This document shows positions 18,808 through 23,003 of a stretch of 23,003 bases of DNA, piece after piece; position 1 is the stretch's first letter, and each line of letters starts with the position of its first letter. A program made the translations under genes and the position numbers. The notes beneath the pieces are model-generated. The model worked only from the letters and a program-made list of their open reading frames with translations. It had not been told where the DNA came from and made no database searches. This stretch comes from Phaeotremella fagi (lineage: Eukaryota > Basidiomycota > Tremellomycetes > Tremellales > Phaeotremellaceae). The stretch lies in the NCBI GenBank assembly GCA_001599715.1, contig BCHU01000023.1, positions 1-23,003 on the forward strand, written 5' to 3'.

Positions 18808-19178
18808 ATGCGCTTCTACTGGGGCACGTCAAAAAATCGCTGCAGAGCCAACACTGCCCTTGTCAAGCGACTGAATAAAGTAGACGATACACATGGGAAC
18901 ACATGCCCGAAAGTAAATTTTGCGGGGAGTTTTCTTGCGTTCTTGTTCTGACACGTCAATCTCACTTCAGGCTGTTGCCATGCCTCCATCAGCTTCAAAC
19001 AACGTACGAGACAGATCTGCAGGTTATCTAGAGCTATCAACAACCTGATACCATAAAGGAGCAAGAATTGAATTGGACAAAGTCCGAAAGAATTGCGAAA
19101 GCTCTTGTACCAAGTCAAGAACACGAAGAAAGCCTTGAACGATTGTCGAAAAGTCTTGGCTTAACCTACCAACTATAA
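18808..19178 (+). CDS. Candidate 85-aa small protein, three exons
   Basis: Exons 18808-18912 (35 codons), 18971-19003 (11) and 19059-19178 (39 plus TAA) join with all introns in phase 0. Intron 1 has a GTAAAT donor, TTCTGAC branch site and TTCAG acceptor; intron 2 has GTACGA, CTGAT and AAG. The product starts MRFYWGTSKNRCR, has two cysteines, a short Pro/Ser linker, and a charged, probably helical C-terminal third (KSERIAKALV, HEESLERLSKSLG). There is no signal peptide or membrane segment. I do not recognise it. It lies 67 bp after the DUF1275 stop codon on the same strand. Overlapping minus-strand frames of similar length exist, and support rests only on splice-site and codon-phase agreement. 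Confidence 0.35.
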
Positions 19179-19889
19179 CAGTAGAGTAGAAATGTTTTCG
19201 AAAGAAGGATGTGATCCAGGACACATCACAAAGTATAGAATTGTTTGTCGAACCTTGCTGTATGTTTGCTCAACGACACAGAGACAACAAATCTCTTGAT
19301 GATTTATAAAAAACATCAGGAGAAAATATTTGACGAAATTGTCTGTTTCCAAAATTTGTATGTCTGAACACATTGTCTGGACCTGTCTCGCAAGTGGGTG
19401 GGACGAGAGGACTATTTAAGTTTACTAAAGCTTGAGTCACGACGGACGAGTGTGACTCGCAGACCTTGTGAGTTGGATCGACGATCAAGGTGGGTAGCGA
19501 CTAGAATGTACACTAGCAAATGTAAATATCTTGTACCTACCAGCGGTAGATTTACAAAATTTTGATGATCTAAGATAAGCCAGACTAACAATGATACCTA
19601 AACCGAGATGGGTTAAGAACATGTCAATACAGGTGATAACGGGTTGATACCGGAGGTCACTCAGTCTCGATAACGTTACAGGCTGAAATAGGTTCTAACA
19701 GGATGTAGCGTGATGGAATAGGATGTATCTGAATATATATATATTGGGACATTAGTGGACATTGGCTTCCGTCTTAAAGATTCATCACAACAATAATACT
19801 CCTGAGAACTAGAACTAGCTATTATAATTTGAACCTTGCACAGTACGCCCTTTCGACCATATCCTTGTCCGATTCGCGCTCTGACGGAC
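19179..19889. other. Intergenic, no gene recognised
   Basis: No spliced model or family motif was found on either strand. It has a short TATATATATA run near 19734 and a GGTTGATACC resembling a tRNA B box near 19641 without a matching tRNA fold. Confidence 0.4.
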
Positions 19890-21225
19890 TCACTGTCCCG
19901 CGGTAGCACTTGCAGGGTTTTTAACATCGGACGCGAAGGGGTTTAATAGAATGACCGGACCAGCGACAATGGTACTGAAAGTAAATATTGAGCGAAAGTC
20001 ACTGGTCGATGAAAGCACTTACGTTGGGGCAACCATGGTAATGTTGCTACTACTAGACACAACAGCGTAGGCTGTACCTTCGATGTCGGTAGGGAGGATG
20101 ACAGTCTTGTCGGCTCCAATAGGAATAGCCCTCACGGAAAGACCGTAATAAACAATGAGATATTTCTCAGACGTAGTGGAGTCGTCGTATGCAAGTTGAG
20201 TTGTAGCACCCGAAGTCGATACCGACGACATCAGAGTTGGGAATGCCTTGAAGGGGAATACGGGGTTTGAGGCGGGACAAGACCTAGGCATCATATCAGT
20301 CCACGACTTGCAACTTGGCTGTAATACAACGTAAAACGTACGTGATGAATGGTGTCACCAGAGAGAGAATCCCTCCATATTTAAGTGGAGTGTCATAAGG
20401 CGACGACCTAAACCGATCTTTAATAGAGAACGTGTGACATGCACTTACCAAGGGTTGGATTTGTCAACCGCAGCCGAGATCCAAGTTTGATGACGGGATT
20501 CCGTCGTCAAAATCGAGCCTGCGGCACTAAAAGGAAAGAGTTATCAACTTGGGAATCATTTTACTGCACGGTTGATACCAACGTAATGTATGCGGGTGTG
20601 GTGATGTCGGATGCAGCACCGAGCTATGTTTAAGTTCAGCCATGGTTTTGACTATTATGCTAGGCGCTCACATAAGCCGAAACTCCAACATTTTCGATAA
20701 TACCAGCAACTGGTGAGCAAAGGTCAGATTCAGATGTTCACCAGATCAATAACCTACGGGCAGCAAAGCTGGCGGGGTCGGTGTACGGGAAAGTATAGGT
20801 GCAGGCCGAGGTTGCGTTAGCTCCAAGAGCAGCGGTGAGAAAGGCGACATGAGAAGCTTCGTCATTGCAGATTTGTTCAAACCTGTAGACGATCCGCAAG
20901 TTTAGATCCACACACGCGGAACCTTTGGTGAAGTCCACTTACCTATTACGAACCCAGGCAGGGAAACCTGCTGCCGCGAATGCAGCAGCGTCGAATTTCG
21001 CCAAAGCGTCTGTGTAGAAGACGTTCTCCAAGTGCTCCAAAGTCACTGAACAAAGTAGTGAGTCACTGTTCCTACCAGCTGATTACATCACTAAGACTTA
21101 CAGGCATATTGGAGGATGACTGTGTCGGTAACTCCAGCTGGAGCAGCACGCTTGTCGTGGACTGGAATTGCCCGGGTTCCTGCAGCTGCACATAATATGA
21201 TGATGACGGTAATGAGTGAAATCAT
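19890..21225 (-). CDS. Rds1-like secreted ferritin-domain protein, 306 aa, nine exons
   Basis: Exons 21225-21102, 21045-20943, 20882-20758, 20709-20672, 20623-20583, 20526-20449, 20407-20342, 20283-20023 and 19974-19890 sum to 921 nt (307 codons with TGA), with every phase consistent. Intron donors are GTRNGN-like; the one at 20582 is an unusual GTTGGT. Residues 1-19 form a signal peptide ending in a small-residue site. The ferritin-like domain follows with the expected ligand contexts: LTLEHLEN, CNDEASHV and TTESRH, plus the family blocks FPAWVRNRFEQI, CTYTFPYTDP and FITSCPASNP. Known members (Schizosaccharomyces Rds1 and relatives) are stress- or sugar-responsive and of unclear chemistry; di-iron binding is inferred from the domain. 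It is divergent from the ABCG transporter, with a 488-bp shared promoter, and repeated as a relic at 12495-12904. Confidence 0.85.
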
Positions 21226-21713
21226 GATTGATGGAAATATTAATTGGGGAGATGAATGAAATACTGTAGATACTTCGAGCTATAAATACAAATGGCTGCA
21301 TGTTGTTTACGATGGATGATGGAATCGTACGAGCATTCGATCGATCGTTCGTTCAGGGAAAAACCATAGCACATGGTTCTTTAAGTCTCGAGCAGAAACA
21401 AATGGCGTCAATAAGTTACCAAAACATTCGGATTCCAAGCGATTGATGACGATATACCGGTTAATCAAAACATGCCAAAACGATTCGGAAGACCTCCAGT
21501 CCACCGGGCATCTGTTCAATCGCTTATTACGATAACCCGCGGTCGTACAATAATTTGGTTTTGTTGTATCGAATTCGGATTAAGCAGAACTGGATCGCCA
21601 ACTTGTTTATATTAAGAGCAGCTTCGATCAATTATCTGCTAGAATTGCAACTGACATTCTGTCCCCACAACTTCTCAACTTTCGCTTCGCAAAACCTTTG
21701 ACGATATCAAACT
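21226..21713. promoter_or_regulatory. Divergent promoter: Rds1-like / ABCG transporter
   Basis: These 488 bp separate the start codons. Three ATTCGGA cores lie at 21425-21431, 21483-21489 and 21573-21579, all in the same orientation. No other features are supported. Confidence 0.5.
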
Positions 21714-23003
21714 ATGCTACGACAAGACAAAGCAACGGAGCCCACACTCGCTGATCCTCGGACGGAAGGAAACGAGTCCATGGACGACTCACTGGGCTTG
21801 TATAACGACACGGTGCAAACCTTCCGGTGGGATCATCTCTCAGCCGTCCTCGTTGGTAGTGGGAAAAATGTCGAGAAGCGCCTCCTCTCGGATATCAGCG
21901 GAAGTGCAAGTGCTGGCAAGTCGATCTCCAAATGTTTCTAGGTAGCTCTCTAATAATCATTTCAGGGGAGCTGATCGCTATTATGGGTCCATCCGGTTCC
22001 GGTAAAACGATGTTACTTAATCGCCTAGCTCATCGCAGCATGCCACCAAAAGCTCAGTTAAGTGGCAAAATCTTTATCAATGACGTGCCCGCCGATCTTG
22101 CCAATATACGAAGTACGTCAAGCTACGTAGAGCAACAAGACCACTTGATTGGCAGTATCACCACTTCAGAAACCCTGGGGTTCGCAGCTAAACTTGGACT
22201 CAATGAGTGAGTGTTCCTCCTCATAAAACACGACAAAGGTTCTGCTCGGGCTTACGCGCTTGACTGCAGAAGCATCTCGAAGCAAAATTTACAGAGTAGG
22301 ATTGACTTGTTGATCGATTCATTTGGTCTAAAAGACCAAGCAAACATGATCATCGGTACCCCTATTCAAAAAGGTCTTTCTGGAGGTCAAAAGCGACGAG
22401 TATCCGTCGCGAGTCAATTGATTACTTCGCCAAAAATCCTTTTTCTGGACGAGCCTACCAGCGGATTGGATTCTGTCGCATCTCACGAAATCGTTGCTTA
22501 CCTAAAGTCGGTAGCCAGGAGAAACAAAGTGAGTCACCGAAGCTGCTTCAATGAGCTAAAGTTGCAGTTGATTGTGATTGCCTCCATCCATCAACCATCC
22601 ACCAGTACATTCAACGTCTTCGACAAGGTATTCCTGTTGGCCAAAGGGCAGCTGTGCTATGGTGGCCCTTTAGCTAATATAGCTACTTATTTTGCATCCA
22701 TTGGACTCGATATGCCAACTCACATCAATCCCGCCGAGTGGATACTAGAGATCGTCGATACAGATTTCGCAAAGGATAAGGAGGAGGGTCGCAGCAGATT
22801 GGAACACATCACATCTTCATGGAAACTGGTCTTCGCAAACGAAGTGGAGAAGACTCAAACGACTCACGGATTGTCTTTGGCTCACTTTTCAAAACGAGCC
22901 AAGTTTATGCAGCCCCTCTATCTGTTACACCGTAGCTGGATCAAATCCTACCGCGACCTGATTGCTTACTGGATCAGAGTTGCCATGTACACTTGTAAGT
23001 AAA
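21714..23003 (+). CDS. WHITE-type ABCG half-transporter, N-terminal part, cut by window end
   Basis: Exon 1 runs 21714 to about 21909, exon 2 21966-22206, exon 3 22270-22528, exon 4 22568-22994. A GTAAGT donor at 22995 then shows the gene continues beyond the window. The third intron is only 39 nt, in frame and stop-free, so a naive translation runs through it. The order is ABC first, membrane domain later, as in ABCG/WHITE. Motifs are Walker A GPSGSGKT, signature LSGGQKRR, Walker [14 protein letters not shown], the H-loop SIHQPST, and [10 protein letters not shown] before the linker. The membrane domain begins at [15 protein letters not shown]. The family exports lipids, sterols or xenobiotics as dimers at the plasma membrane or other membranes. 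The exon 1 donor is not certain (GTGCTG at 21910 or GTGCAA at 21904). No lesion is seen, unlike the paralogue at 9772-12236. Confidence 0.9.

Noticed and set aside
19600..19680. Possible tRNA (GGTTGATACC resembling a B box)
   Set aside because: The invariant TTC is TTG, and no cloverleaf or A box could be drawn around it.
22529..22567. Extra 13 residues inside the ABCG ATPase domain
   Set aside because: This is a 39-nt in-frame intron (GTGAGT...TTGCAG); removing it restores the normal Walker B to H-loop spacing.
1..23003. CRISPR arrays, bacterial operons or phage genes
   Set aside because: No spaced direct repeats or prokaryotic gene structure; introns and families are fungal throughout.

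Overview
The window looks like nuclear DNA of a basidiomycete yeast or filamentous fungus, most plausibly a tremellomycete (Cryptococcus/Kwoniella/Trichosporon side). The reasons are many short spliceosomal introns (mostly 40-90 nt, GTRAGT-type donors, CTRAY branch sites), fungal families (WHITE-type ABCG transporter, Rds1 ferritin-like protein, Zn2Cys6 factor, NIMA-like kinase), a CRE/Cnl1-like non-LTR retrotransposon, and telomere-type repeats with a TTAGGGG(G) unit. All gene models were spliced by eye; most were checked for exon phase and length arithmetic.

Layout. 1-920: an unrecognised spliced gene (-), cut by the left window edge. 1682-2291: a two-exon gene (-) for a small secreted protein. 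About 3000-8755: a rearranged, subtelomere-like patchwork. It holds a kinase scrap (-), three decayed fragments of one telomere-associated LINE family, two short interstitial telomeric tracts (3918-3939 and 8738-8751), a NIMA-like kinase without its N-lobe (+), and a Zn2Cys6 factor (+) broken inside its zinc cluster and then fused to LINE sequence. The two LINE copies that keep a 3' end point outward, and each 3' end abuts a telomeric tract. The kinase/factor segment lies between their truncated 5' ends.

9772-12904: a decayed copy of a divergent gene pair, ABCG transporter (-) and Rds1-like ferritin protein (+). A mosaic of mitochondrial cox3 pieces (about 10602-11006) is inserted in the ABCG pseudogene. 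19890-23003: the intact-looking counterpart in opposite orientation (Rds1-like on -, ABCG on +, the latter running off the right edge). The two pairs form a large inverted duplication around the central block.

13429-18741 is a compact sulfur block: a YeeE/YedE-family transporter (-), a 53-aa Cys-rich protein (+), an ETHE1/Blh-like persulfide dioxygenase (-) and a DUF1275 membrane protein (+), followed by a possible 85-aa gene (+). Transporter plus persulfide dioxygenase recalls the bacterial BigR-type sulfide-detoxification operon, here as intron-bearing, divergently paired fungal genes. The 9-mer ATTCGGAAT (or its complement) occurs twice in each of the two divergent intergenic regions of this block, and its 7-base core recurs in the Rds1/ABCG promoter. 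This makes a shared regulator a testable idea.
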